Source of the DNA: an uncultured Aquimarina sp.
GTDB lineage: Bacteria > Bacteroidota > Bacteroidia > Flavobacteriales > Flavobacteriaceae
Assembly (NCBI GenBank): GCA_947496555.1
Contig: CANMDH010000002.1
Span: forward strand, 62,001 to 126,000
DNA length: 64,000 nucleotides
Direction of reading: 5' to 3'
Shown piece by piece: positions 44,980-53,163 of the stretch. The position numbers and the translations under genes were made by a program. The notes below the pieces were generated by a model. It searched no databases. It saw only the letters and a list, made by a program, of their open reading frames with translations, and was not told where the DNA came from. How positions within the stretch are numbered: the first letter of the stretch is position 1; every line of letters begins with the position of its first letter.

Positions 44980-45108
44980 CATCTCATAAGGGGTACACCC
45001 CCTTACCTATAGGGGTTTAAGTATTTTATATCAAAAGATATTGTTAATTAGATTTCACCCTCCAGAAAAAGATACTACATTTATTTTCGTATTAGTATAC
45101 AGAACTGT

Positions 45109-45744
45109 ATGATCCCTACCAACGAACTGCTTGTTTTTGCTCTTGCCTCTCTTATAATGGTGCTATCACCAGGTCCCAATATGATTTATTTAATCTCAAG
45201 GTCTTTATCCCAGGGTAAACAAGCCGGAATTATTTCGTTATTTGGTGTCATGTCTGGATTTATATTCCATATCCTTATGGTTTCTTTTGGATTGACCGCC
45301 ATTTTCTTTGCAGTACCTTATGCCTTTGTTATTGTAAAATTTCTTGGCGTTGGCTATTTATTATATTTGGCCTATTCAACTTTACGATCTGGTAGAAAAA
45401 ATATTTTTGATGGAGATGCTACTTTAAAAAAAGATACACCCATCAAATTATTTAATATTGGGTTATTAACCAATGTGCTTAATCCCAAAATGGCATTGTT
45501 TTATTTGTCTTTTTTTCCGCAGTTTATAAAACCTGAGTATGGATCGATTCTTTCTCAAAGTTTTCAGTTAGGGATCGTCCAGATCATAATAAGTTTTTGT
45601 ATTAACCTTCTTATTGTTATTTCTGCGGCCAAAATGGCCATGTGGTTCTCTAAAAACCCTATTTGGATTCGGGTACAAAAATGGTTTATGGCTTCCGTTT
45701 TGACCGGCTTGGCCGTAAAAATAGCTTTCGCGAAAGCAAAATAA
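45109..45744 (+). CDS. LysE/RhtB family exporter
   Basis: 211 residues, six membrane helices. The N-terminal LASLIMVLSPGPNMIYLISRSLSQG is the LysE/RhtB signature, followed by GYLLYLAYSTLR and LNPKMALFYLSFFPQFI. It exports amino acids or related small molecules across the inner membrane. It is the first gene of a tight trio with an esterase (6-nt gap) and a dehalogenase (2-nt gap). Confidence 0.93.
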   Translation: MIPTNELLVFALASLIMVLSPGPNMIYLISRSLSQGKQAGIISLFGVMSGFIFHILMVSFGLTAIFFAVPYAFVIVKFLGVGYLLYLAYSTLRSGRKNIFDGDATLKKDTPIKLFNIGLLTNVLNPKMALFYLSFFPQFIKPEYGSILSQSFQLGIVQIIISFCINLLIVISAAKMAMWFSKNPIWIRVQKWFMASVLTGLAVKIAFAKAK

Positions 45745-45750
45745 ACATAC

Positions 45751-46644
45751 ATGATGAAACAAACGTATTTATTGGCAACTTTATTAGTAGTATTCTTTTT
45801 GAGCTGTAAACAGCAGGAAGAAAAGCAAGATTTACCATCCAAAAATTCAGGTGAAGTTGAGAAATTAGAGGATGAAACAAAAGAATCTACCGCTCAACCT
45901 AATGTTATTGTTTTAGACAAACCATTTGAGATCGCTGGATTGGATCGAAACCGACAAATAAGAATCTATTTACCACCTAATTATAAGAACTCTGATAAAA
46001 AGTATCCTGTGTTGTACATGCATGATGCTCAAAATTTGTTTGATGATGCGACATCCTATGCCGGTGAATGGGGTGTAGACGAGAGCCTTAATGAGCTTGC
46101 CAAAACATCAGGCCTGGAGCTTATCGTAATTGGGGTCGATAATGGTGCAGAAAAGCGCATGAATGAGCTAAGCCCCTGGGAAAATAAAGAGTTTGGAAAA
46201 GCTGAAGGTGACGAGTATATAAATTTTATTGTAAATCAAATAAAACCTTATATAGATAGCAATTACAGAACCTTAAAAGATCGAGAAAACACCGCGATTA
46301 TGGGGAGCTCTATGGGAGGTTTAATTTCGCATTATGCAATCTATAAGTATCCTCAGGTTTTTAGTAAAGCAGGTATCTTCTCCCCTTCGTATTGGTTTTC
46401 TGAAAAAGTGTTCAGCTTTACTCAAAATAATCCTGTACCAAAAGACGCACGTTTGTTTTTATTGGTGGGGCAAAAAGAAGGAGATGGTATGACTGTGAAT
46501 ACACAAAAGATGTACGACCAGATTTATTCTTCTAAGCATCCCAAAGAAAATATCACAGCCGTTATAGATCCCAAAGGTGATCATAATGAAGCTTTTTGGC
46601 AAAAACACTTTACTCCTACTATAGAATGGCTATTTCGTAAATAA
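45751..46644 (+). CDS. Esterase lipoprotein of the Esterase D/Fes-like alpha/beta-hydrolase family
   Basis: 297 residues. The signal ends FFLSC (lipid Cys at about 19) and a charged linker follows. The hydrolase has YPVLYMHDAQNLFDD, the nucleophile Ser in MGSSMGGLISHYA (about 188), and a C-terminal GDHNEAFWQKH with the catalytic His. It faces the periplasm or outside and should cleave acyl esters, possibly of siderophores or carbohydrates. It is cotranscribed with an exporter and a dehalogenase-like hydrolase. Confidence 0.88.
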   Translation: MMKQTYLLATLLVVFFLSCKQQEEKQDLPSKNSGEVEKLEDETKESTAQPNVIVLDKPFEIAGLDRNRQIRIYLPPNYKNSDKKYPVLYMHDAQNLFDDATSYAGEWGVDESLNELAKTSGLELIVIGVDNGAEKRMNELSPWENKEFGKAEGDEYINFIVNQIKPYIDSNYRTLKDRENTAIMGSSMGGLISHYAIYKYPQVFSKAGIFSPSYWFSEKVFSFTQNNPVPKDARLFLLVGQKEGDGMTVNTQKMYDQIYSSKHPKENITAVIDPKGDHNEAFWQKHFTPTIEWLFRK

Positions 46645-46646
46645 TA

Positions 46647-47540
46647 ATGAGCATGGAAATCTTAAAACCAGACCTTACCTATTTTCAAACTATTAAAGAT
46701 TTTCCGTACGAGGAAAAATTTGTGGATTTTGAAGAAATGCAGATGCATTATATTGATGAAGGAGAAGGCGAAACTATCTTAGCACTTCATGGAGAACCTA
46801 CCTGGTCCTATTTGTACAGAAAGTTCATTCCTATCCTAAAAGATTATCGATTTATTGCCCCTGATTTTATTGGTTTTGGAAAATCGGATAAAATCGTTGG
46901 ATGGAAAAACTACTCCTTTGATCTTCATTTTAGGTCTTTAGAAAATTTCATTCAAAAACTTGACCTTAATGATATTACACTTGTAGTACAAGATTGGGGT
47001 GGTCTGCTTGGCTTATCTTTACTAGCCGAATATCCAGAGCGATTTAAAAGAGTAGTTGTTTTAAACACCTTTCTCCCCACCGGGAAGAAAATATCATTTC
47101 CCTTTAAGTTATGGCAGATATTTGCGAAATACCACCCTTCTTTACCAGTAGGCGGCATTGTACAATATGCTTCACATACCAAATTATCAAAAGAAGTGAT
47201 TGAGGCTTATAATGCTCCATTTCCTAACAAAAAACATAAAGGTGGTGCTGTTGCTTTTCCACTTTTGGTACCTGCTAACCCCAAAGACCCAGCAGTTAAA
47301 CCTATGCAAAAAGCAAGGGATGTACTTTCTAAATGGGATAAACCTGCATTGGTAATGTTCTCTGATAAAGACAAAGTACTTGGTGGGTTAGAAAAATTCT
47401 TCTATCGACTTATTCCTACCAGTAATGATCAACAAAAGATCATTGTCAAAGATGCCGGGCATTTTTTACAAGAAGAAAAAGGTGAAGAAATTGCAGCTTA
47501 CATAGACCAGTTTATCAAAGACGAACTACGAGTTAAATAA
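46647..47540 (+). CDS. Haloalkane dehalogenase family alpha/beta-hydrolase
   Basis: 297 residues. LHGEPTWSYLYRKFIP (halide-stabilising Trp after the oxyanion HGEP, as in DhlA-type enzymes), the nucleophile Asp in LVVQDWGGLLGL (about 114), and the His in KDAGHFLQEEKGEEIA (about 272) are visible. These fit HLD-I proteins, which swap a C-halogen bond for an alcohol. Flavobacterial members are rarely tested; another hydrolase activity remains possible. No signal peptide, so cytoplasmic, unlike the upstream esterase. Confidence 0.87.
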   Translation: MSMEILKPDLTYFQTIKDFPYEEKFVDFEEMQMHYIDEGEGETILALHGEPTWSYLYRKFIPILKDYRFIAPDFIGFGKSDKIVGWKNYSFDLHFRSLENFIQKLDLNDITLVVQDWGGLLGLSLLAEYPERFKRVVVLNTFLPTGKKISFPFKLWQIFAKYHPSLPVGGIVQYASHTKLSKEVIEAYNAPFPNKKHKGGAVAFPLLVPANPKDPAVKPMQKARDVLSKWDKPALVMFSDKDKVLGGLEKFFYRLIPTSNDQQKIIVKDAGHFLQEEKGEEIAAYIDQFIKDELRVK

Positions 47541-47740
47541 TATTTACTTCCTTAATTCTACTTTTTACGCTTCTTAACCTTTCTGCGTTGATAAGATCAT
47601 CCTAATACCCAAAAGATTGTAATCCAACTACAAGTTACCATCACTCTGTTATCAACAATAATTGCCCATTCACAAAATCACCATTGCGACTGGCAAATAC
47701 CCTTGGTACTTTCAGGTTCTAATTTTAAAACCTTATAAAA

Positions 47741-48049
47741 ATGAAAACTAAGTTTTTAACCCTTGTAACCATACTCTTATTCGGTTATGGTGTGCAAGCA
47801 GCATGTACAGTGACTACAAGTTGTGGCACGTTTAATTTTCCAAATGCCACTAGTGTTAGTGTAAGTCAATCGTCTATTAATGGTCAGTCCGTTGCGACGA
47901 TTAGGGATCAAAATGGAAGAGTTTTGAAAAGACTTCGAGGTGAATGTGCCAACAACATCAGTACAAGTTGTGAAGGTTCTGGAGGAGATATTGATTTCTG
48001 TGATTCGATTCCAGATTATTTAAAACCGTATTTCCCTGATTGCAATTAA
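47741..48049 (+). CDS. Secreted cysteine-rich small protein
   Basis: 102 residues. The signal peptide ends VQAA before CTVTTSCGTFNF. Six Cys remain in the mature chain (AAC, TSC, GEC, TSC, DFC, PDC), suggesting disulfides. VSQSSINGQSVATIRDQNGRVLKRL looks like paired beta strands. No family recognised. It stands alone next to a regulator fragment, 200 bp after the dehalogenase operon. Confidence 0.65.
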   Translation: MKTKFLTLVTILLFGYGVQAACTVTTSCGTFNFPNATSVSVSQSSINGQSVATIRDQNGRVLKRLRGECANNISTSCEGSGGDIDFCDSIPDYLKPYFPDCN

Positions 48050-48084
48050 AACTAATGAGTGGTTTCATTTTCAAAGTTGGTTAA

Positions 48085-48396
48085 GAAAGTGAAATCACTA
48101 AGAAAGGTATTTTCATTAATACAAATATTACTGAACATGAAGTAACAAGCCTTCGAGATCAACCTCACAATAACCTATATAACGAAATTGAAATCAACCT
48201 CTTAACAAAAACAGAAAAGAGAATTTTCTTTTTGCTTGGTAAAGGTATTACAAGTAAAGAGATCGCAAATATGACTTACAATAGTGTTCGAACGATTCAA
48301 AATCACAGGCAGAACATAAAAGAAAAACTTGGAGTGAGTGGGTATAACTCTCTTACTTTACTAGCTCAAAGTTACTTACAAAACACTAATTATTAG
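48085..48396 (+). pseudogene. Remnant of a LuxR-type regulator (HTH domain only)
   Basis: An open frame of 103 codons without an ATG before the HTH runs from a TAA at 48082 to a TAG at 48394. It encodes ITKKGIFINTNITEHEV, a typical receiver-to-HTH linker, and then LLTKTEKRIFFLLGKGITSKEIA and NSVRTIQNHRQNIKEKLGV, a clear LuxR helix-turn-helix. No receiver domain is present upstream, so this is the 3' end of a lost response regulator. Confidence 0.75.
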
Positions 48397-48511
48397 TGAA
48401 TTAACTTTTATAAAATCATAATTCTCATCATTTTTACACCCTTATCGAGTAAGAAATGATGAGAATTGTATGTTATTTAGAAGTACGATACTTAAATTAT
48501 ATTTTTAGGTT

Positions 48512-49396
48512 TTATTTTAATCCGGCCACCATAGTTTCTGCAGAGCGGTCAATCTTTTTTACCAATCCAGATAATACTTTTCCAGGTCCAACTTCGGTAA
48601 ATAATATGGCTCCATCTTTAATCATATTTTGAACGCTTTGTGTCCATTTTACCGGTGCTGTAAGTTGTGCAATCAGATTCTTCTTGATTTCTGAAGGGTC
48701 TGTAACAGCAGTTGTCGTCACATTTTGATACACTGGGCATTTGGGCGTATTAAAAGTTGTTGCTTCGATTGCAGCTGCCAATTCTTCGCGGGCCGGCTCC
48801 ATAAGTGGTGAGTGAAATGCTCCTCCTACGGGTAAGACCAAGGCTCTACGCGCTCCTTTTTCTTTCATCCATTCGCAGGCCCTATTAATTGCTTCGACTT
48901 CGCCGGAAATTACCAATTGTCCCGGGCAATTATAATTAGCTGCCACTACTATACCTTCGGTTGCTGTGCATCCTTCTTCAACTACAGTATCATCTAGCCC
49001 CAATACCGCTGCCATGGTCGAAGGTTTTAATTCGCATGCTTTTTGCATGGCCATTGCTCTTTTGGATACCAAACGTAAAGCATCTTCAAAATTAAGAGTT
49101 CCGTTGGCTACCAATGCAGAAAACTCTCCTAGCGAATGTCCTGCCACCATATCGGGCTTAAAACTATCTCCCAGTACTTTACTAAGGATCACCGAGTGTA
49201 AAAAGATAGCAGGTTGTGTAACTTTGGTCTGTTTCAGCTCATCTGCTGTACCCTCAAACATAATTTTGGTAATCTCAAAACCCAATATATCATTGGCTTT
49301 ATCAAAAAGTTCTTTTGCTATTTCTGAATTTTCATATAGATCGAGTCCCATTCCTGAAAACTGAGCCCCTTGACCAGGAAATACATATGCGTTCAT
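48512..49396 (-). CDS. fabD: Malonyl-CoA:ACP transacylase
   Basis: 294 residues. AYVFPGQGAQFSGMG at the N-terminus, the nucleophile Ser in VAGHSLGEFSALV (about 91), the Arg region KRAMAMQKA, and VGGAFHSPLMEPA with the catalytic His (about 200) are FabD motifs. It loads malonyl groups on ACP for fatty acid synthesis in the cytoplasm. It is monocistronic here, with a -7 box 24 bp upstream. Confidence 0.96.
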   Translation of the reverse strand: MNAYVFPGQGAQFSGMGLDLYENSEIAKELFDKANDILGFEITKIMFEGTADELKQTKVTQPAIFLHSVILSKVLGDSFKPDMVAGHSLGEFSALVANGTLNFEDALRLVSKRAMAMQKACELKPSTMAAVLGLDDTVVEEGCTATEGIVVAANYNCPGQLVISGEVEAINRACEWMKEKGARRALVLPVGGAFHSPLMEPAREELAAAIEATTFNTPKCPVYQNVTTTAVTDPSEIKKNLIAQLTAPVKWTQSVQNMIKDGAILFTEVGPGKVLSGLVKKIDRSAETMVAGLK

Positions 49397-49419
49397 GTAC
49401 TGTGTGTTTTAAATTTTGA

Positions 49420-49427
49420 CAAAAATA
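49420..49427 (-). promoter_or_regulatory. -7 box upstream of fabD
   Basis: TATTTTTG on the minus strand fits TAnnTTTG and would start transcription about 10-18 nt before the fabD ATG. No convincing -33 box was seen. Confidence 0.4.
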
Positions 49428-49495
49428 AGGATAATGTTTATAGTACATAAAGGTTAGTGGTTGGAATTTTATCCTTGATGTAATTCACCAAGAAA

Positions 49496-49570
49496 ATGGA
49501 TTCCAGCCTATGTTGGAATGACAGTTTATACCTAACTCAATTGTCATCCCAGGCTTGACCCGGAATCCAT
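49496..49570. repeat. Dispersed-type palindromic repeat element
   Basis: ATGGATTCC...TGGAATGACA (49496-49523) faces TGTCATCCCA...GGAATCCAT (49542-49570), an inverted repeat with a roughly 18-bp centre. The words TGTCATCCCAGGCTTGACCC and GGAATCCA are of a kind repeated in many bacterial genomes as MITE- or REP-like intergenic elements. Only one copy is in the window. It lies between the fabD promoter and the 3' end of the fructosamine kinase gene. Confidence 0.75.
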
Positions 49571-49588
49571 AACCAATATTATAATTCT

Positions 49589-50440
49589 TTACAAATACTT
49601 ATCTATAATATTTTTGGTCCTAGAATAATATGAACTTCCAAATAAATTAAGATGAGCTAGAAGGTAATATAATTGAAAAATGGAGATTCTCTCTTTCCAT
49701 TCTTTTTGCATAGGAAAAACCTCGTTATAAACTTCGAACAGTTTTGACTTAAACCCGCCAAAAAGATGCATCATGGCAATATCCATTTCTCTAGGCGCAT
49801 AAGCCACTGCGGGATCGATAAGACAGGGCATTCCATTTTTATCTATCATATAATTTCCACCCCATAAATCGCCATGGATAAAACTCGATGGCTCATTGGG
49901 AATTTCATTACTTATGTTTTTACAGAAAGTATTTATCCCCGAAAAGGAAAACCCTTTTTGAGAAGCCAAACTGAATTGCGGTTCCAGTCGCTGGGTAATA
50001 TAAAATTCTGAAGCAGATTCACACGATTGGTTATACTGTGGAAGACTTCCGATATAATTATTTTCTTCGAAACCAAAATAAGATTCGGTATGCTGATGCA
50101 ATATTGCCAATTTTCTGCCGAACACTTCCCAAAAATTAGCTGCTGGTTGGGTAGCGGCTATATATTCGAGTATCAAAAAAGAGACGTCTTTTAATACACC
50201 AAAATGTAAAACTTTAGGTATTTTGAATGTATTCGTGTTTTTGAGCTTTTGCAATCCCATAGCTTCAGCTTCGAACATTTTTGGGAACCTGGCTGCTTTA
50301 TTAAGCTTAACGACCACCTTTCGGTTATTGGTCGTTAAAAGATAAACTTCATTAATATCTCCTCCCGATAAAGGTTGTTGGACTATAACTTCTTCTGAAA
50401 GTAATTCTTCAAAGTGATGTATGATATTTTGAGAAAGCAC
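49589..50440 (-). CDS. Fructosamine kinase family protein
   Basis: 283 residues. FIHGDLWGGNYMIDKNG (about 190) is the APH-like catalytic loop and LIDPAVAYAPREMDIAMMHLFGG the metal-binding segment of the family. An N-terminal VVVKLNKAARFPKMFEAEA supplies the ATP-binding Lys. These kinases phosphorylate glycated amines and thereby help remove sugars from proteins. The start is GTG, sharing one base with the stop of the DHFR gene (TAGTG), so its translation is coupled to folA. Confidence 0.9.
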   Translation of the reverse strand: MLSQNIIHHFEELLSEEVIVQQPLSGGDINEVYLLTTNNRKVVVKLNKAARFPKMFEAEAMGLQKLKNTNTFKIPKVLHFGVLKDVSFLILEYIAATQPAANFWEVFGRKLAILHQHTESYFGFEENNYIGSLPQYNQSCESASEFYITQRLEPQFSLASQKGFSFSGINTFCKNISNEIPNEPSSFIHGDLWGGNYMIDKNGMPCLIDPAVAYAPREMDIAMMHLFGGFKSKLFEVYNEVFPMQKEWKERISIFQLYYLLAHLNLFGSSYYSRTKNIIDKYL

Positions 50441-51378
50441 TATTTCCTTTTATACGTAAGATAAGTAAATGGGTGCTTGTGTTTCTCATCAACATCATGA
50501 AACTCTTCCTTTTCAAGTTTCCAAATAGTAGTATCGATCTCTGGGAAAAATGCATCTGCTTCAAAATCTGAATGCACCCTTGTTAATTCGATACAATCTG
50601 CATGGGCCATACCCATTGTATATATTTCACCTCCACCTATTATAAATGGTTGTTGGTCTCCTTTAGCTTTGTCGAGAGCATCTTCTATCGAGTGAACCAC
50701 TATAGCACCTTGTGCCTGATAATCCTTATTTCTGGTAATGATAATATGCACACGATTAGGAAGTAACTTTGGGAAAGATTCAAAAGTTTTACGACCCATA
50801 ATAATGTGATGCCCAGTGGTAAGTTTCTTAAAACGTTTAAAATCATCTGGTAAATGCCAAACAAGGTCATTATCTTTTCCCAAGGCATTATTTTCTCCTG
50901 CTGCGGCAATCATAGTAATCATTGGCTTTGATTCTTTTAATTCTTCAACAATTTCCGAAGCTTTTCCTTTAATAAATTCCTCTTTCTTTTTAACGAGTTC
51001 ATCTTTTGGATACATAAGATCAATATCCTTTTGGATAAGTGCTATTTCTTCTTTTTGCTTTGTTACTAAACGTTCCATTTGTTTATCGGCCCACTCCTGA
51101 CCCATAAAAGTGCTAAACAACCATACATTGCAGAAATGTAGTACAAACAAAAATGCCCAACAAATAATACCAACTACAAACCAATACGCACCAAAGAAAG
51201 TAATTTCTTTACCGAACCCAAATGCAAGGTTAAGAATTGCCATGAAAACAGACCCAACTACAAAAATTACAAAATGCTGAAATAGTCTTTTTTTCTGGAT
51301 GATTCGTTTACGTGCATGTTCATATAATTCACGTTGTTGAGGGTCAATTTGTAAGGTTTCTTTTCTTTTTGAGAACAT
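50440..51378 (-). CDS. folA: Dihydrofolate reductase fused to an N-terminal 2TM domain
   Basis: 312 residues. Residues of about 1-100 match the 2TM domain: basic N-terminus, helix FVIFVVGSVFMAILNLAFGFG and a second helix FFGAYWFVVGIICWAFLF. A charged coil links to about 152, where a complete DHFR begins: MIAAAGENNALGKDNDLVWHLPDDFKRF, HHIIMGRKTFESFP, IIITRN and FIIGGGEIY. DHFR normally is a soluble protein of about 160-180 residues, so this one should be held at the inner membrane. The reading frame is continuous through the junction. Confidence 0.92.
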   Translation of the reverse strand: MFSKRKETLQIDPQQRELYEHARKRIIQKKRLFQHFVIFVVGSVFMAILNLAFGFGKEITFFGAYWFVVGIICWAFLFVLHFCNVWLFSTFMGQEWADKQMERLVTKQKEEIALIQKDIDLMYPKDELVKKKEEFIKGKASEIVEELKESKPMITMIAAAGENNALGKDNDLVWHLPDDFKRFKKLTTGHHIIMGRKTFESFPKLLPNRVHIIITRNKDYQAQGAIVVHSIEDALDKAKGDQQPFIIGGGEIYTMGMAHADCIELTRVHSDFEADAFFPEIDTTIWKLEKEEFHDVDEKHKHPFTYLTYKRK

Positions 51379-51443
51379 ATTAATGTTAACTTAGTATCGG
51401 CAAGTAAAGATATAGTTTTTAACAAAAAGCCCTAAAGGTACTT

Positions 51444-52526
51444 ATGAAGAATTTAAGAAAAGAAATCCCTCTTTTATCTACTACCAATTACCTTAACACT
51501 GCTTCTTCTGGCCTACTATATGATTCTCTCCTTAATTTTAGACAAGATCATGATCAAATGTTTTTAAATGGAGGCAGTATTTTTAGAGATGAGCAACAAT
51601 ACTTTTTAAATAGTGTACGCGAAACGATAGCCGATTTTTTTGGTAATTCTTCGGGCGATACCGCATTAACTCCAAATTTTTCATTAGGTCTTAATACCAT
51701 ACTGAGCGGTCTCCAAAAAAATAAAAAAGTGCTTTTGCTGGATGAGGATTACCCTTCTGTCAATTTTGCTGTAACGAGCAAAGATTTTGAAGCTTGCTAT
51801 GCAAAAATAGATGTCGATTTAGAAAGTAATATTGAAAATGCTGTAATAAAGTATACCCCGGATATATTTATCTTTAGCTTGGTACAATATATAAATGGAA
51901 TCGTAATAGACCTTGATTTTCTTAAGAGTTTAAAATCCAAATATCCCGACCTTCTTATTATTGCTGATGCGACACAGTTTTGCGGAACCAGAACTTTTGA
52001 TTTTAGTGCATCGGGCATCGACATCCTGGGATGTAGTGGATACAAATGGCTTTTGGGTGGTTATGGTAATGGATTTATACTATTTAAGGAAGGTGTTCTA
52101 GAAAAAATTACTCCAACCAGCTATAAAGCAGCTTCCAAAGACTCTACCTACGATAATTCTTATACCAACTTTACTGCTCGATTTGAATGTGGACACCTGG
52201 ATACACTTAATTTTGGAAGTTTGAAACATTCTCTAGAAATACTAACAGATATTGGGATGTTGAACATCGAAAAAAAAGTTAATGAATTAGCTGTTTACAC
52301 CAAAAATCAATTAGAAGAGCTAAATCTCCTTGAAGAATATGTTATAAAACGAAAAAATCACAGCTCTATTTTTAATATTAAAGGTGATCATTCTCTTTTT
52401 GAGAAGTTAACAAAACAGCATATAATTACATCCTTAAGGGGAGCCGGTATACGTATAAGTTTACATTTTTATAACACTATGGGAGACGTTGAAGAGTTAA
52501 TCAACGCACTACATCGTTATCGTTAA
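51444..52526 (+). CDS. Aminotransferase class V-fold PLP enzyme
   Basis: 360 residues. IADATQFCGTRTFDFS holds the PLP-ring Asp, and SGYKWLLGGYGNGFI contains the PLP Lys (about 202) as in class V enzymes (cysteine desulfurase, kynureninase, EgtE-type C-S lyases). NYLNTASSGLL at the N-terminus marks the substrate side. The cysteine-rich active loop of SufS/IscS is absent. Its substrate is unknown. It lies about 4 kb from egtB/egtD and is a possible partner for the missing C-S lyase step. Confidence 0.82.
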   Translation: MKNLRKEIPLLSTTNYLNTASSGLLYDSLLNFRQDHDQMFLNGGSIFRDEQQYFLNSVRETIADFFGNSSGDTALTPNFSLGLNTILSGLQKNKKVLLLDEDYPSVNFAVTSKDFEACYAKIDVDLESNIENAVIKYTPDIFIFSLVQYINGIVIDLDFLKSLKSKYPDLLIIADATQFCGTRTFDFSASGIDILGCSGYKWLLGGYGNGFILFKEGVLEKITPTSYKAASKDSTYDNSYTNFTARFECGHLDTLNFGSLKHSLEILTDIGMLNIEKKVNELAVYTKNQLEELNLLEEYVIKRKNHSSIFNIKGDHSLFEKLTKQHIITSLRGAGIRISLHFYNTMGDVEELINALHRYR

Positions 52527-52628
52527 TAAATATCTGTAAATCTGCTTCTTACTTGTTTTTTATCTGTTAGATTTGTGGTAATTTAACTAAAGTTTATTAA
52601 CCATATAATTAATATTTAAACAGAAATT

Positions 52629-52925
52629 ATGGCAATTACCAAACAGTATTTAAAAACCAAACCTCTATGTAAAGTTACCTTTATTGTTCCTGCAAAGGAT
52701 GCTAACAGTGTAAGCGTAGCCGGAGAATTTAACGAGTGGAGCACTGAAGCAACCGTTCTTAAGAAATTAAAAAACGGAAAATTTAAAGGAACTGTAGACC
52801 TTCCAAAAGATAAACAGTTCGAATTTAAATATGTCGTAGATGGTCAATGGACCAACGAAACTGAAGCTGATGGATATCAATGGAATGATTATGCCGCGGC
52901 AGACAATAGTCTACTGGTATTATAA
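52629..52925 (+). CDS. Isoamylase/AMPK-type early-set (CBM48-like) small protein
   Basis: 98 residues, a stand-alone E-set domain: CKVTFIVPAKDANSVSVAGEFNEWS (VxGxFNxW core), GKFKGTVDLPKDKQFEFKYVVDGQW and WNDYAAADNSLLVL. This fold binds glycogen or starch-like glucans. In Bacteroidota such short proteins are common and uncharacterised, perhaps tethering enzymes to storage glycogen. No glycogen gene is adjacent. Confidence 0.85.
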   Translation: MAITKQYLKTKPLCKVTFIVPAKDANSVSVAGEFNEWSTEATVLKKLKNGKFKGTVDLPKDKQFEFKYVVDGQWTNETEADGYQWNDYAAADNSLLVL

Positions 52926-52935
52926 AATTTCTTGG

Positions 52936-52976
52936 GGAGTTGAGATTGTTTACGACTAATCAACAACCTCAACTCC
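52936..52976 (-). repeat. Hairpin related to the 3' end of the DUF427 gene
   Basis: GGAGTTGAG (52936-52944) pairs with CTCAACTCC (52968-52976). On the minus strand the arm and flank read ATG-ATT-TAT-TGG-AAA-GGA..., encoding MIYWKGVEVVD and a stop (52956-52991). This matches the C-terminal FWKGVEVVD of the DUF427 protein, with the same hairpin behind it. It is either a leftover gene tail or a mobile hairpin unit. Confidence 0.55.
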
Positions 52977-53163
52977 TTTCCAATAAATCATACTTATTTA
53001 ATTTTAATTTACCCTTCTCTTAATCCTTAAAAAATAATATCTAAACAATAAAAATCTTTTATTGAGACAGGACTATTTTTTTGATCAATCCTATAAAATT
53101 CGACCCTTAAGTTTATCAAGATAGGAGTACTAAGAATTAAATTAATAATCTTAGTTTTAAGTC

